This document shows positions 27,061-38,187 of a DNA stretch of 64,000 nt, piece after piece (within the stretch, counting starts at the first letter, position 1; each line of letters begins with the position of its first letter). Both the position numbers and the translations under genes were made by a program. The DNA is from Methanobacterium sp. (GTDB lineage Archaea; Methanobacteriota; Methanobacteria; Methanobacteriales; Methanobacteriaceae): contig DUPR01000062.1 in NCBI GenBank assembly GCA_012838205.1, positions 1 to 64,000 on the forward strand. The letters are read 5' to 3'. The notes under the pieces were generated by a model. It did no database searches and was not told the DNA's origin. It worked only from the letters and a program-made list of their open reading frames with translations.

Positions 27061-28032
27061 ATGTTAACAACTGTAGTTGGAAGCTATCCATCCCCACCCC
27101 GGAAACCAGCATCATTTGGTTCAAAAATTTCATCTTTTTTAGGTAATTATGACCCGTACCAAGCTGCAGTAGAATTTGCAGTAGAGCAGCAGATATTAGC
27201 AGGAATAAACATAATTTCCACGGGACAAGTTCGAGGGGACATGATTGAAATTTTTTCCAGCCAAATAACAGGAATGGCTTGGGAAGAGGGAACTTCCAAA
27301 ATAAAGGGGAAAATACTCCCCCTAAATTACTCTATTGGTTCAAATGATCTTAAAATTGCACTTAAAACTGCAAAAAACACATCCAATAATTTCAAGGCCG
27401 GTGCAAAGATCATTGATGGTAACATTCTTAAAGACGCCAACGGAGTTAAAGGAGTCATAACTGGTCCCACTACTCTTATTTTATCTTCACGTATGGAAAG
27501 TTTCTATGATCTTGACAGTAGAGATAAAGCAATCATGGACATAGCACATGCTTTAAATAAAGAGGCTAAATTTTTAGAAGGGGATGGTGCATCAGTAATA
27601 CAAATTGACGAACCTTACCTTTCCACAGGAATGGCTGACATTTCCACGGCCCTGAAGGCCATCAAAATCACAGTTAATGGTCTGAAAGTCCCCTTGGCAA
27701 TGCACGTGTGTGGAGATGTGACCTCAATTTTTGGAAAATTAATGAGATTTCCAGTGGATATAATTGACTGTGAATTTATGGGAATAAAGAGAAATCTTGA
27801 AGTTCTGGAAACCACAAATCTTAAAAAGATAGTTGGTTTTGGATCAGTAGATACCAAAACCGAGAAAGTAGAAAGTCCGGAGGAAATTCATGAACACCTC
27901 CGAAAAGGAGTAGAACTCATTGGAGTAGAAAACATGATTGTTGATCCAGACTGCGGAATGCGTATGCTGCCTCAGGAGGTGGCTTTTCAAAAACTTAAAA
28001 ACATGACGGAGGCAGTTAAATGGCTATCCTAA
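27061..28032 (+). CDS. metE: Methionine synthase, short archaeal MetE
   Basis: Zinc methyltransferase that methylates homocysteine. The short archaeal form has only the C-terminal barrel of bacterial MetE. The Methanothermobacter homologue is known to use methylcobalamin as donor. 323 aa from ATG 27061, where GAGGTG sits 4 nt upstream; ATG 27022 lacks a site. Signature pieces: TTVVGSYPSPP, IDEPYLSTGM, and the zinc ligands in LAMHVCGD, the following CEF, and DPDCGMRML. It overlaps thyA by 13 bp and leads a C1 operon with thyA and mch. Confidence 0.92.
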   Translation: MLTTVVGSYPSPPRKPASFGSKISSFLGNYDPYQAAVEFAVEQQILAGINIISTGQVRGDMIEIFSSQITGMAWEEGTSKIKGKILPLNYSIGSNDLKIALKTAKNTSNNFKAGAKIIDGNILKDANGVKGVITGPTTLILSSRMESFYDLDSRDKAIMDIAHALNKEAKFLEGDGASVIQIDEPYLSTGMADISTALKAIKITVNGLKVPLAMHVCGDVTSIFGKLMRFPVDIIDCEFMGIKRNLEVLETTNLKKIVGFGSVDTKTEKVESPEEIHEHLRKGVELIGVENMIVDPDCGMRMLPQEVAFQKLKNMTEAVKWLS

Positions 28033-28670
28033 TCGAAGCCCCTACAATAAAAAACGGATGGGAAACTCTAGTTAAAAAAATAATTAAGGAAGGTTCTGAA
28101 ATTACAGATGAAAGGGGTTCAAAAACTATTGAACTTCGCAATACTTTAGTTTCCGTGGAAAACCCACTTAAACTAGATATTCCTCCGGGTTACTTTTGGA
28201 GTGGTGAAAAACTCGAGATTTATGCAGAACAATTCTTAAGTAACGATAAGAAGGGGTTTGTCTACACCTATGGAAACCGCCTCCGGAAACATTTTCAAGA
28301 CATAGACCAGATAGCAGAATCCATAAGACGCCTTGAAAATTGTCATGAATCTAGGAGGGCTACATCTGTTACATGGGATCCTCCAACCGATACCAAAGAG
28401 GAAGAAGTACCGTGCATGATATTGGTAGATTTCAAGATCAGAAATGGTGAACTTCACACCACAGGTCTCTGGCGTTCCCATGATATATATGGGGCTTGGT
28501 TCCCCAATGCTGTTGGACTAACCCGACTTTCCCAGTACGTTGCTCAGGAGGTGGGAGTGGAAGTTGGCACTCTTACCATACATTCCATAAGCGCCCATAT
28601 ATATGAGGTTAATTTTGAGGAAGCCCGGGGAATAAACCCTATTGAAAACTTATTTGGTATCAACAAATAA
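28020..28670 (+). CDS. thyA: Archaeal thymidylate synthase (ThyA family)
   Basis: 216-aa methanogen form of ThyA, presumed to use methylene-tetrahydromethanopterin rather than folate. By eye, Cys132 in VPCMILVDF matches the catalytic PCH cysteine, Arg152 in WRSHD the phosphate-binding QRSxD arginine, and Asn163 in FPNAVGLTRL the base-recognising Asn. The ATG lies inside the end of metE (ATGGCTATCCTAA), so translation is coupled. mch follows after about 120 bp. The neighbours fit supply and use of C1 units. Confidence 0.9.
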   Translation: MAILIEAPTIKNGWETLVKKIIKEGSEITDERGSKTIELRNTLVSVENPLKLDIPPGYFWSGEKLEIYAEQFLSNDKKGFVYTYGNRLRKHFQDIDQIAESIRRLENCHESRRATSVTWDPPTDTKEEEVPCMILVDFKIRNGELHTTGLWRSHDIYGAWFPNAVGLTRLSQYVAQEVGVEVGTLTIHSISAHIYEVNFEEARGINPIENLFGINK

Positions 28671-28789
28671 AAAAGCTTAAAAATCCCGAGGAATTAAAAG
28701 AATTTAATAGAAAACATTTGGTAATGGGTAATACAATTAGTATGATTCCTTGAATGCCAAGTTTACTCACTTTCATTGGAGATGATCAG

Positions 28790-29752
<963 letters not shown>

Positions 29753-29836
29753 ATTTAATTCCACAATCCATAAATCACTTTTTCATCAACTTTTTTTGTA
29801 AATTCTTTTGGCAAAACAATCTAATGTCTTTTTTCA

Positions 29837-30547
29837 TTACGCTATTTTCTGGATATTGCCTCCTCCAGTGACTTGTTTATTCACTTTTGGATTGCCGGTA
29901 TATTCTATGTTCCCTACCCCATTTATGATTGCATTTAGCACATTTGTAACGTTAACTATGCTGTTACTTGCACCATCAATGGTAATAGTTGCAGTTTTGC
30001 TTTCCAATTCCTTTGCCTGGTAATCTCCAGCTCCAGATATGGTGACAGTCTGTTCAGTGGCTTTTCCTGCTACAATTAGTTTTCCTGCTCCAGACATATT
30101 TACTGTTAGTTTTTTCACATTTAAACCTGCTAAATTCCCTTCTCCAGCCCCACTAAGTATAATATCAAGGGTGTTTGTTTTGAAATTGTTCGATTGTATT
30201 TTTCCTGCACCAGAAATACTAATGGAATTTAAATCTTTCACTGTTAGGTAATATGTTACATCTTTAGTGGGTGCGGGGGTGTTGGTGTCATAAGTGATGG
30301 TAAGTTTGTCACCTTCCACCTTGCTCTGGATGTGAGGCATAATATTGTCTTCGGCTTCAATACGTAAGGATTCTTGATTTCCCTGTTGCAGTACAATGTT
30401 TCCAATGCCTTCCAATGAGACTTGTTTAACTCCATTCACATTTTTTGTTTCGGTTATCACATTTCCAGATCCCCAGCCATTTATGGTACATCCAGAGACT
30501 GCTATAATAACGCAAAAAAACAATGCTAAAATCATATATTTTTTCAA
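29837..30547 (-). CDS. GIN-domain (DUF2807) lipoprotein
   Basis: 236 aa. The N-terminal signal MKKYMILALFFCVIIAVSGC ends in a lipobox (VSGC), so it should be lipid-anchored outside the membrane. The rest is a repetitive beta structure, the putative auto-transporter adhesin head GIN domain, with repeats such as ISGAGKIQ, LSGAGEGNLAG, MSGAGKLIVAG and ISGAGDYQAK. This domain is commonest in Bacteroidetes, so lateral origin is plausible. Role unknown, perhaps surface interaction. Transcribed alone and divergent from ribC. Confidence 0.85.
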   Translation of the reverse strand: MKKYMILALFFCVIIAVSGCTINGWGSGNVITETKNVNGVKQVSLEGIGNIVLQQGNQESLRIEAEDNIMPHIQSKVEGDKLTITYDTNTPAPTKDVTYYLTVKDLNSISISGAGKIQSNNFKTNTLDIILSGAGEGNLAGLNVKKLTVNMSGAGKLIVAGKATEQTVTISGAGDYQAKELESKTATITIDGASNSIVNVTNVLNAIINGVGNIEYTGNPKVNKQVTGGGNIQKIA

Positions 30548-30732
30548 ATAATTCCTCCTTACTCCTTTAAAAGACCATTTGTCATATTTTACTTTTTAAT
30601 TATTAATAAATTTTGTTAAAAAAGTTTTTTTCCTATTGTCAGAATCTTATAATATTAATGGTTATTTTTACAAAATATTCATATAAAACCAGAACAGACA
30701 TAAATATGCAAAGATGATAAATTTATCTTTAA

Positions 30733-31209
<477 letters not shown>

Positions 31210-31592
31210 TCATACAACGCATTAAATATTCGTTTTAACAGATTATAATTTTTTTTTCAAAAAGTATATAGAAATTAATATTAAAGAAATTGTTTTAAGT
31301 TTTTATCTTCCCATCAATACCTTCATTTTTGTTATTTAGCCACATATTTTTGCATCAAAATATTTTTTTTTCATTGTTACTTTAGTTTAGTTTATAAAAT
31401 AGGATTGTATGCTCTTAAAAAGTTTTGTTTAGATTTTTTTTGACAAATTTTCGGAAAGTTAGCAGATTTTTTTCATTTATTAGATCATTTTCGTGTTAAA
31501 TACCAATGCTCATATATTATATTATATTCGGAAATTATATATGGATTGATTAATATAAAAATAAATAATAACAAATATCGGGTGGTAAAAAG
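31210..31592. other. AT-rich intergenic region
   Basis: About 380 bp, no ORF. T-rich runs follow the ribC stop. Around 31505-31550 a series of TATATT repeats upstream of the CMD gene probably includes its TATA box, and GGGTGG precedes the ATG. Nothing else seen. Confidence 0.45.
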
Positions 31593-31913
31593 ATGAAAGA
31601 AGATGTATTCTACGGTAAAGGAATGGTACACGTTAGAAAGGACTATCCTGACATTTTTAAAGCTGTTGTTGAACTAAATGAAGCAGCATATTCTGGGAAG
31701 GTATTGGATTACCGGACTCAAAAGTTAATTGCTGTGGGAATAACTGCTGCAGCCTCTGATGATCGGGCAATGAAAAAGCAAATGATGAGTGCATTGAAAG
31801 AATTTGATATTACCCGGGATGAAATTGTTGATGTATTAAGAGTTGTTTTTTTAACAGCTGGTAACCCACCGTTTGTCAAGGCCATGAAGATTCTTTATGA
31901 TCTTACAGAATAA
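31593..31913 (+). CDS. Carboxymuconolactone decarboxylase/AhpD-fold protein
   Basis: 106 aa, all-helical CMD fold: PDIFKAVVELNEAAYSGKVL, LDYRTQKLIAVGITAAASDD, and EIVDVLRVVFLTAGNPPFVK. The redox CxxC of AhpD is absent, so a peroxidase-partner role is unlikely; the substrate is unknown. Widespread in methanogens. Transcribed alone. Confidence 0.85.
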   Translation: MKEDVFYGKGMVHVRKDYPDIFKAVVELNEAAYSGKVLDYRTQKLIAVGITAAASDDRAMKKQMMSALKEFDITRDEIVDVLRVVFLTAGNPPFVKAMKILYDLTE

Positions 31914-32077
31914 TTTTCCCTTTCTTCTTTTTTCAAATAGATTAGTCGCTTAATTTATTATTTAATTTACAATATGGCTTGTTTTTGATTTATTTTCGTT
32001 TTAAAAACGACATGGTCATTTTTTTCTGTTTTTCTAGTTCTTTTCTTTTAATTTCCAATTTCATACTATTTTTATAA

Positions 32078-32326
32078 ATATCCACTTTAAACCCTAATGA
32101 AAAGAAGAAATTATATGAAAACATAATTAAAATAATAAAATTAGCAGTGAAAGAAGGTGGAAGTTCTAATGAACATGATTTATTTGGCAAAAAGGGTAAA
32201 TACATTAGAAAAATGGATCAACACAGTAAGGATATGAAATGTGAACGATGTGGGACTAAAATTGTCAAAATTAATGTTTTGGGTTCATCATCGTACCTGT
32301 GCCCTGAATGCCAAAAACTATCTTAA
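32078..32326 (+). pseudogene. C-terminal remnant of an Fpg/Nei-family DNA glycosylase
   Basis: A frame open from a TAA at 32075 to a TAA at 32324 encodes helix-turn-helix and zinc-finger residues of bacterial Fpg/Nei proteins: STLNPNEKKKLYENIIKII, AVKEGGSSNEHDLFGKKGKY, then CERCGTKI and YLCPECQ. The N-terminal catalytic Pro-Glu domain and most of H2TH are missing, and no ATG precedes the homology. In-frame GTG 32147 or ATG 32213 could only make a zinc-finger peptide. Best read as a gene relic left after truncation. The upstream 160 bp show no recognisable remainder. Confidence 0.75.
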
Positions 32327-32365
32327 TTATTAAAATTAATTTGATAATAATGGAGGGGGAAGGTC

Positions 32366-33142
32366 ATGGCTGAAGAAATTGATATAATAACTCTTACTAA
32401 TGAAAATATAGACTCAGAACACATTTGCTGTGCCATAGGAAATGATAAAAAAAGTCAAAAAAGAGCTGCTACCAAAAAAGCTTGGTTAAAGGAAAGATTC
32501 CCAGAAGGTCACACCTTTAAAAAATTCGATCTCAGGGGAAAAGTATTCATAGAATACGTCCCTGCTGAATATGCTTGGTTCCCAATCGAAGCACCAGGAT
32601 ACAACTTCATACAATGCTTATGGGCATCAGGCAGGTATAAAGGTAAGGGATTCGGAAGAAGACTCTTGGAAGAATGTGAAAAAGACTCAAAAGAACATGA
32701 AAAAAATGGATTGGTAGCTGTCACAGGTAGTAAAATCCTTCCTTTCACTGTTGATAGGAGATTTTACCTTAAAAAAGGGTTTGAAGTATGTGATGAAGCT
32801 CCTCCTTACTTTATAATGATGGTAAAAAAATTTAATGAAGATGCACCCACTCCCCACTTCACAGAAAAAGCAAAAACAGCAAAAATACCTGCAAAAGAAG
32901 GATTAACGTTCTTTTACTCTGATATCTGTCCCTTTAATGCCGATTATGTGGATATAATGATGGAAACTGCTGCCAAACATGGCATCAAATCAGAAAAAAT
33001 TAAGGTGGAAAGTCTCAAGCAAGCTAAGGATCTTCCAACTCCTTTTGGGATTTTCAGTGTTTTTTATAATGGAAAATTCTTAACACACGAAGTAATGGCT
33101 GAAAAAAAGTTCGATAAACTTTTAAAAACCATCAGCCAATAA
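32366..33142 (+). CDS. GNAT acetyltransferase with YoaP-like C-terminal domain
   Basis: 258 aa. N-terminal GNAT fold with acetyl-CoA loop RYKGKGFGRRLLEEC (about residues 91-105) and strand FYLKKGFEVCDEAPPYFIMM. The C-terminal part (about 180-258; TFFYSDICPFNADYVDIMME, LPTPFGIFSVFYNGKFLTHE) has the thioredoxin-like YoaP layout, with a Cys-Pro-Phe near the fold start but no second Cys. The architecture is common in Clostridia and some methanogens. Substrate unknown. TGGAGGGGGAAGG ribosome site. It starts 40 bp after the glycosylase relic. Confidence 0.87.
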   Translation: MAEEIDIITLTNENIDSEHICCAIGNDKKSQKRAATKKAWLKERFPEGHTFKKFDLRGKVFIEYVPAEYAWFPIEAPGYNFIQCLWASGRYKGKGFGRRLLEECEKDSKEHEKNGLVAVTGSKILPFTVDRRFYLKKGFEVCDEAPPYFIMMVKKFNEDAPTPHFTEKAKTAKIPAKEGLTFFYSDICPFNADYVDIMMETAAKHGIKSEKIKVESLKQAKDLPTPFGIFSVFYNGKFLTHEVMAEKKFDKLLKTISQ

Positions 33143-33631
33143 ATTCCCCAAAAATATTATTGCTTTTATTTTTTTTATAAGTTGAACTCATCTTAATTCT
33201 AATTAGGATATGTCAGTTGAAAATTGAATTTTTTTCTTTTAGAACAACTTTATTTCTAGCCTAACACTTAGATCATAACTACTTAGATCACATATATAGA
33301 CTTGAATTAACTCAATATTATGTGGGATAACCCATTTTTTCCGGATTTATAATATCTTTAGCTTACCATTTTTCTTGTTTACATATACCATTACTGGTAA
33401 TTCCCCAGAAAGATGAAAACTGAAAATATTATCTTTCAACTGGTTTTTCCCCATAAAAACGATTTTCAAGATGTAAAAAAAAATGAGATTATTGATAAAA
33501 AAATGCTTAAAATCATAAACAGCATTATAGTGAAGAAATTTAAAATTAGATTACATCATCCATAATTTTTATTTTCCCAAGAAATAAGTAAAAATTCGAA
33601 AAATCTAGTTTTAGGAGTTAATGAAAGATAA
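33143..33631. other. AT-rich intergenic region
   Basis: About 490 bp with no ORF of note. T-rich termination runs follow the GNAT gene. Near the right end the MATE gene's SD (AGGAG 33613-33617) and an 11-bp duplication of the start region are found (listed separately). Confidence 0.45.
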
Positions 33632-33642
33632 ATGAAAGATAA
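33621..33642 (+). repeat. 11-bp tandem duplication over a start codon
   Basis: ATGAAAGATAA occurs at 33621-33631 and again at 33632-33642. The first copy yields a four-codon mini-ORF (ATG to TGA) whose stop overlaps the ATG of the MATE gene. It pushes the real start to 14 nt from the AGGAG. Confidence 0.85.
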
Positions 33643-35053
33643 TAATTCTTCATCACCTGTTGGATCAGATGGAAAATCGTCTGGTGAGAACTTAGGAGAA
33701 AAAACAGAAGGAGTCACCCTCATAACTGGCGACCCTAAAAAAGCTATAATAAAATTATCAGGTCCACTTATTGTAGCCATGATACTGACATCTGCCTACA
33801 ACTTGGTGGATGCCATTTGGGTCTCTGGATTGGGTGGAAATGCTCTGGCAGCTGTAGGATTTGTAACACCTCTTTACATGATACTAGTTGGCCTATCCAA
33901 TGGCATAGGTGCAGGTGCAACCTCAGCCATCTCCCGTTGCATAGGTGCTAAAAACCAAGAAGGGGTGAACAATACTGCAATGCACACCCTGGTTATCACT
34001 ATTATTATTTCATTAATTTTGACGGCTTTACTGGAGATATTCTTAAATCCGGTCATTTTAGCATTGGGAGCAGGAGAAACTATTGGTTTGGCTATTGAAT
34101 ATGGTAGAGTAACCTTTGCCGGTACCATACTAATGCTATTTACTGGTGCAGCCTACGGAATTCTGCGTTCAGAAGGAGATACCATGAGGACCATGCAAGC
34201 CATGATCATTTCCTCGCTTGTGAACATTGTTCTGGATCCCATACTCATTTACTTGGCAGGATGGGGAATTGCCGGAGCAGCTTGGGCCACTGTCATCTCC
34301 CAAGCACTGGTTATAATGATTATATTATACTGGTTCTTTATAAAGAAGGACACCTTTGTAAATCTATCCTGGAAATACTTCAAACCTGATTTAAACGTAA
34401 TTAAATCAATCTTGGGAGTGGGATTGCCTGCCAGTGCCGAGTTTCTGGTCATGTCACTGGTCACCGCTATTCTAAATATAATATTGGTCCAAGTTGCTGG
34501 AACAGATGCCGTGGCAGTGTATTCTGCAGGATGGAGGGTGGTGATGATGGCTATAATTCCCCTAGTTGCGGTGGGAACTGCAGTGATCACTGTAAGTGGT
34601 GTGGCATATGGGGCACGAGAATATCAAAACTTGCGCATTGCCCACACATACTCTATAAAGGTAGGTTTAGCAGTAGCAACCCTTACTAGCATCATGACAT
34701 TTATATTAGCACCATACATCGCCCAAATATTTGCTTATTCGCCAGAAACAAAGTACTTGGCTTTTACAATAGCTGCCTTTTTACAAGTGATGTGTGTGTT
34801 TTATGTATTTGTACCTCCAGGAATTATGTCCAGTTCAGTTTTTCAGGGAGTGGGAAAGGGAGTAACCTCCCTCATTCTCACCATGCTCAGACAACTACTA
34901 TTTGTAGCCTTGTTCGCCTACATTCTTGCAATATGTTTCAATTTAGGTCAGCAAGGCGTATGGTGGGGTATAGTCACCGGTAACATTTCAGGAGGAGTTG
35001 TAGCCTTCATATGGGCGCGTTTATACATAAATAGAATTCAAAAGCTAACTTAA
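33632..35053 (+). CDS. MATE family efflux transporter
   Basis: 473 aa, twelve membrane helices of the MATE/MOP type, expelling cationic drugs or metabolites in exchange for Na+ or H+. After a hydrophilic Ser/Gly-rich N-terminus (about 40 aa) come LIVAMILTSAYNLVDAIWVS, GNALAAVGFVTPLYMILVG and IGAGATSAISRCIGAKN, and the mirrored second half with GLPASAEFLVMSLVT. The start is unusual because of the tandem duplication described above. Substrate not predictable. Monocistronic. Confidence 0.92.
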   Translation: MKDNNSSSPVGSDGKSSGENLGEKTEGVTLITGDPKKAIIKLSGPLIVAMILTSAYNLVDAIWVSGLGGNALAAVGFVTPLYMILVGLSNGIGAGATSAISRCIGAKNQEGVNNTAMHTLVITIIISLILTALLEIFLNPVILALGAGETIGLAIEYGRVTFAGTILMLFTGAAYGILRSEGDTMRTMQAMIISSLVNIVLDPILIYLAGWGIAGAAWATVISQALVIMIILYWFFIKKDTFVNLSWKYFKPDLNVIKSILGVGLPASAEFLVMSLVTAILNIILVQVAGTDAVAVYSAGWRVVMMAIIPLVAVGTAVITVSGVAYGAREYQNLRIAHTYSIKVGLAVATLTSIMTFILAPYIAQIFAYSPETKYLAFTIAAFLQVMCVFYVFVPPGIMSSSVFQGVGKGVTSLILTMLRQLLFVALFAYILAICFNLGQQGVWWGIVTGNISGGVVAFIWARLYINRIQKLT

Positions 35054-35159
35054 ATAAGTGATCATAGTAAAATTCAAAACAGGTGAGGATGGAATATTAT
35101 GATCAAAATGTATGAGTCATTTTACACTTACCAGAATCCAAACCTTTTTAAAGAGATAT

Positions 35160-35263
<104 letters not shown>

Positions 35264-35809
35264 ATGTATAATTATATAAAAGAAGCCTGGAAAAATCCAG
35301 ATGAATCATACGTAAAAGAACTAATGCAAGAAAGAGCTCCCCAATGGAGAGCAGAAAGTGTAATAAAGAGAATAAGCAGACCAACCCGACTTGACAGAGC
35401 ACGTTCACTGGGTTATAAGGCAAAAAAAGGATATATCGTCGTTCGAACTCGTGTGCGTCGTGGTGGGCGGAGAAAAAGCCGATTCACTGCTGGTCGAAAG
35501 CCAAAAAGGATGGGTATTAAGAAAATAACTCCAAAAAAATCCATTCAACGCATAGCTGAAGAAAGGGTTGCCCGCAAATACCCCAACCTACAAGTTTTAA
35601 ATTCTTACTGGCTTTGGGAAGATGGAAAATTCAAATTCTTCGAGGTTATCTTAGTTGACCCCAACCATCCTGCTATAAAAAACGATCCCAAAATTAACTG
35701 GATTTGTGAAAACCACCAAACCGGACGTGCATTCCGCGGTTTGACCAGTGAAGGTAAAAAAAACAGGGGTCTTAGAAATAAAGGTAAAGGAACGGAGAAA
35801 ATAAGGTAA
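35264..35809 (+). CDS. rpl15e: 50S ribosomal protein L15e
   Basis: 181-aa basic protein, archaeal/eukaryotic L15e, in the large subunit near the exit side. [39 protein letters not shown], and the basic run [14 protein letters not shown]. Normal length. AAAGAGGTG is the ribosome site. First gene of the plus-strand superoperon; its stop overlaps the next ATG (TAATG). Confidence 0.97.
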   Translation: MYNYIKEAWKNPDESYVKELMQERAPQWRAESVIKRISRPTRLDRARSLGYKAKKGYIVVRTRVRRGGRRKSRFTAGRKPKRMGIKKITPKKSIQRIAEERVARKYPNLQVLNSYWLWEDGKFKFFEVILVDPNHPAIKNDPKINWICENHQTGRAFRGLTSEGKKNRGLRNKGKGTEKIR

Positions 35810-36231
35810 TGATTCATAACCTCTCATACCGGGCCTTCGTTTATGGAACAGAAAGCGAAGATAAGGTTAAGGAGGCTATATATACTCTCATCCCCAGTGC
35901 CCAAGCTGAAAAGGAAATTACAGAAGGTTATCATAGCAATCAAGTTATTATTCTACATGGAAAGATAATACGTAAAAGAGAAATAAAAGATTTCTTGAAA
36001 AAACTTCAATCACTAAACCCTTCAACCAAGAAAAAGATTTTCAAAGAGCTTGAAAACAGGATGGATGAGAGAGGAAACCTTTTTCTTAGATTTGATAAAC
36101 AACGTGCCTATCTAGGTGATTTAGTCTTGGTAGAGCATGGTGATGCTCTTCATATCAAACTTAAAATAGCTGCCTACCCTGCCCGGAAGGAAGTGGCACT
36201 TAAGGTGGCACAAAAAATATTTAAGACATAA
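35809..36231 (+). CDS. COG1325 RNA-binding protein (predicted exosome-associated)
   Basis: 140 aa of the archaeal COG1325/DUF54 family, predicted from gene context to bind RNA with the exosome. LSYRAFVYGTESEDKVKEAI, GYHSNQVIILHGKI, FLRFDKQRAYLGDLVLVEHG. No catalytic motif. One-base overlap with L15e and 16 bp before rnp3, in the conserved order. Confidence 0.85.
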   Translation: MIHNLSYRAFVYGTESEDKVKEAIYTLIPSAQAEKEITEGYHSNQVIILHGKIIRKREIKDFLKKLQSLNPSTKKKIFKELENRMDERGNLFLRFDKQRAYLGDLVLVEHGDALHIKLKIAAYPARKEVALKVAQKIFKT

Positions 36232-36246
36232 TGGCTGGTGCGGAGG

Positions 36247-36969
36247 ATGTTCTATGATCTTCATATCCAAGGAAGCCCGAAAATGGCATTACATGCCCAA
36301 AAATTAGGATATAATGGAACAGCTCTGGTTTTAAATTTTAAGGACTATAAAGATAAATCTGCAATTATTAAAGACGTTCAGAATATTAGAAATCATTTTC
36401 AGCATGATAGTCCTTTTCAGATCAAGGTTGGTTTGGAGATACAAGCAAGAAACCCTACTGATCTTAAAAAACAAGTTCGTAAGTTTAGGGATAAAGTTGA
36501 TGTGATACTGGTTCATGGAGGAGACCTTAAAATTAATAGGGCAGCCACTGAAGAACCTCGAATCGATATTTTATGCCATCCCTACCGTAATCGATACGAT
36601 AGTGGCATCAACCATGTTTTGGCGGTAAAAGCTGCTGAAAATAAGGTTTCAATTGAAATAAATTTAAAATATTTCCTTTTAACTCGTCCAAATCAGCGTT
36701 ATCGTGTTTTAAATCAGTTTAGGCAAATAGTAAAGTTACAACGTAAATACAAGTTTCCAGTGATAATTACCAGTGATGCAGATTCAGTTTATGATCTTCG
36801 TCATCCCCATGATATTATTGCCTTGGCATCATGTTTTGGAATGACCAATGATGAAGCTATTCGTTCTTTATCATCTGTTCCCCTTGATATTATAGATAAA
36901 AATGAAATTAGAAGGCAAATTATACTTCCAGGAGTTCGTTTAGTTAATGATGAAGGTCAGGGATCATGA
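36247..36969 (+). CDS. rnp3: Ribonuclease P protein component 3 (Rpp30)
   Basis: Protein subunit of archaeal RNase P, TIM-barrel of the PHP-like type, pairing with Pop5 to activate the RNA. About 240 aa: MFYDLHIQGSPKMALHAQKL, VILVHGGDLKINRAATEEP, ILCHPYRNRYDSGINHVLA, IEINLKYFLL. ATG 36247 gives the family N-terminus; a GTG at 36238 adds three residues. Four-base ATGA overlap with rnp2. Confidence 0.93.
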   Translation: MFYDLHIQGSPKMALHAQKLGYNGTALVLNFKDYKDKSAIIKDVQNIRNHFQHDSPFQIKVGLEIQARNPTDLKKQVRKFRDKVDVILVHGGDLKINRAATEEPRIDILCHPYRNRYDSGINHVLAVKAAENKVSIEINLKYFLLTRPNQRYRVLNQFRQIVKLQRKYKFPVIITSDADSVYDLRHPHDIIALASCFGMTNDEAIRSLSSVPLDIIDKNEIRRQIILPGVRLVNDEGQGS

Positions 36970-37343
36970 AATTGAAAATTTTACCTACCCATCTTCGCCA
37001 AAAGAAGAGATACCTTGCATTTCAAGCAATTTCAGAAATCCCCCTGGAACGAGATGATGTGATATCTCTAATTTTAGGGGCCTCAGGAGATCTATACGGA
37101 GCTTATGGAACCAGTAAAATTGGATTATGGGTTGTGAAGTTTTGGAAACACCCATCATCGGAAAATAATATGGTTATTGGAATCATAAGATGTAATCGTG
37201 ATGAAACAAACTCGGCTAGAGCTGTTATCTCTACAATAACTAGATTTAAAGGAAAAAGAGTTGTTTTTCAAACACTGGGAATTTCCGGAACCATCAAAGG
37301 AGCAATAACAAACTTTATTAAATTGAAGACAGCAGATGATTAA
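36966..37343 (+). CDS. rnp2: Ribonuclease P protein component 2 (Pop5)
   Basis: 125 aa with RRM-like fold: LPTHLRQKKRYLAFQAIS, GDLYGAYGTSKIGLWVVKFW, FQTLGISGTIKGA. Forms a dimer of heterodimers with Rpp30. It overlaps rnp3 (ATGA) and ends 85 bp before psmA, where an additional promoter is possible (TTAAAATGTATAAATGG near 37340). Confidence 0.93.
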   Translation: MKLKILPTHLRQKKRYLAFQAISEIPLERDDVISLILGASGDLYGAYGTSKIGLWVVKFWKHPSSENNMVIGIIRCNRDETNSARAVISTITRFKGKRVVFQTLGISGTIKGAITNFIKLKTADD

Positions 37344-37415
37344 AATGTATAAATGGTTTTAAGATAATTAAGCAAATGTTTTGTTTAAATTCATTGTTTT
37401 ATCAAAAAATTAAAA

Positions 37416-38184
<769 letters not shown>

Positions 38185-38187
38185 ATC

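Noticed and set aside
31913..32077. N-terminal part of the DNA glycosylase upstream of the relic
   Set aside because: Translated by eye in the plus frames, the segment is stop-rich and shows no Fpg/Nei catalytic motif.
31990..32205. 71-aa minus-strand frame with a charged tail
   Set aside because: Its first half is antisense to the Fpg/Nei relic and the rest is low-complexity Lys/Glu; no SD. Kept as chance.
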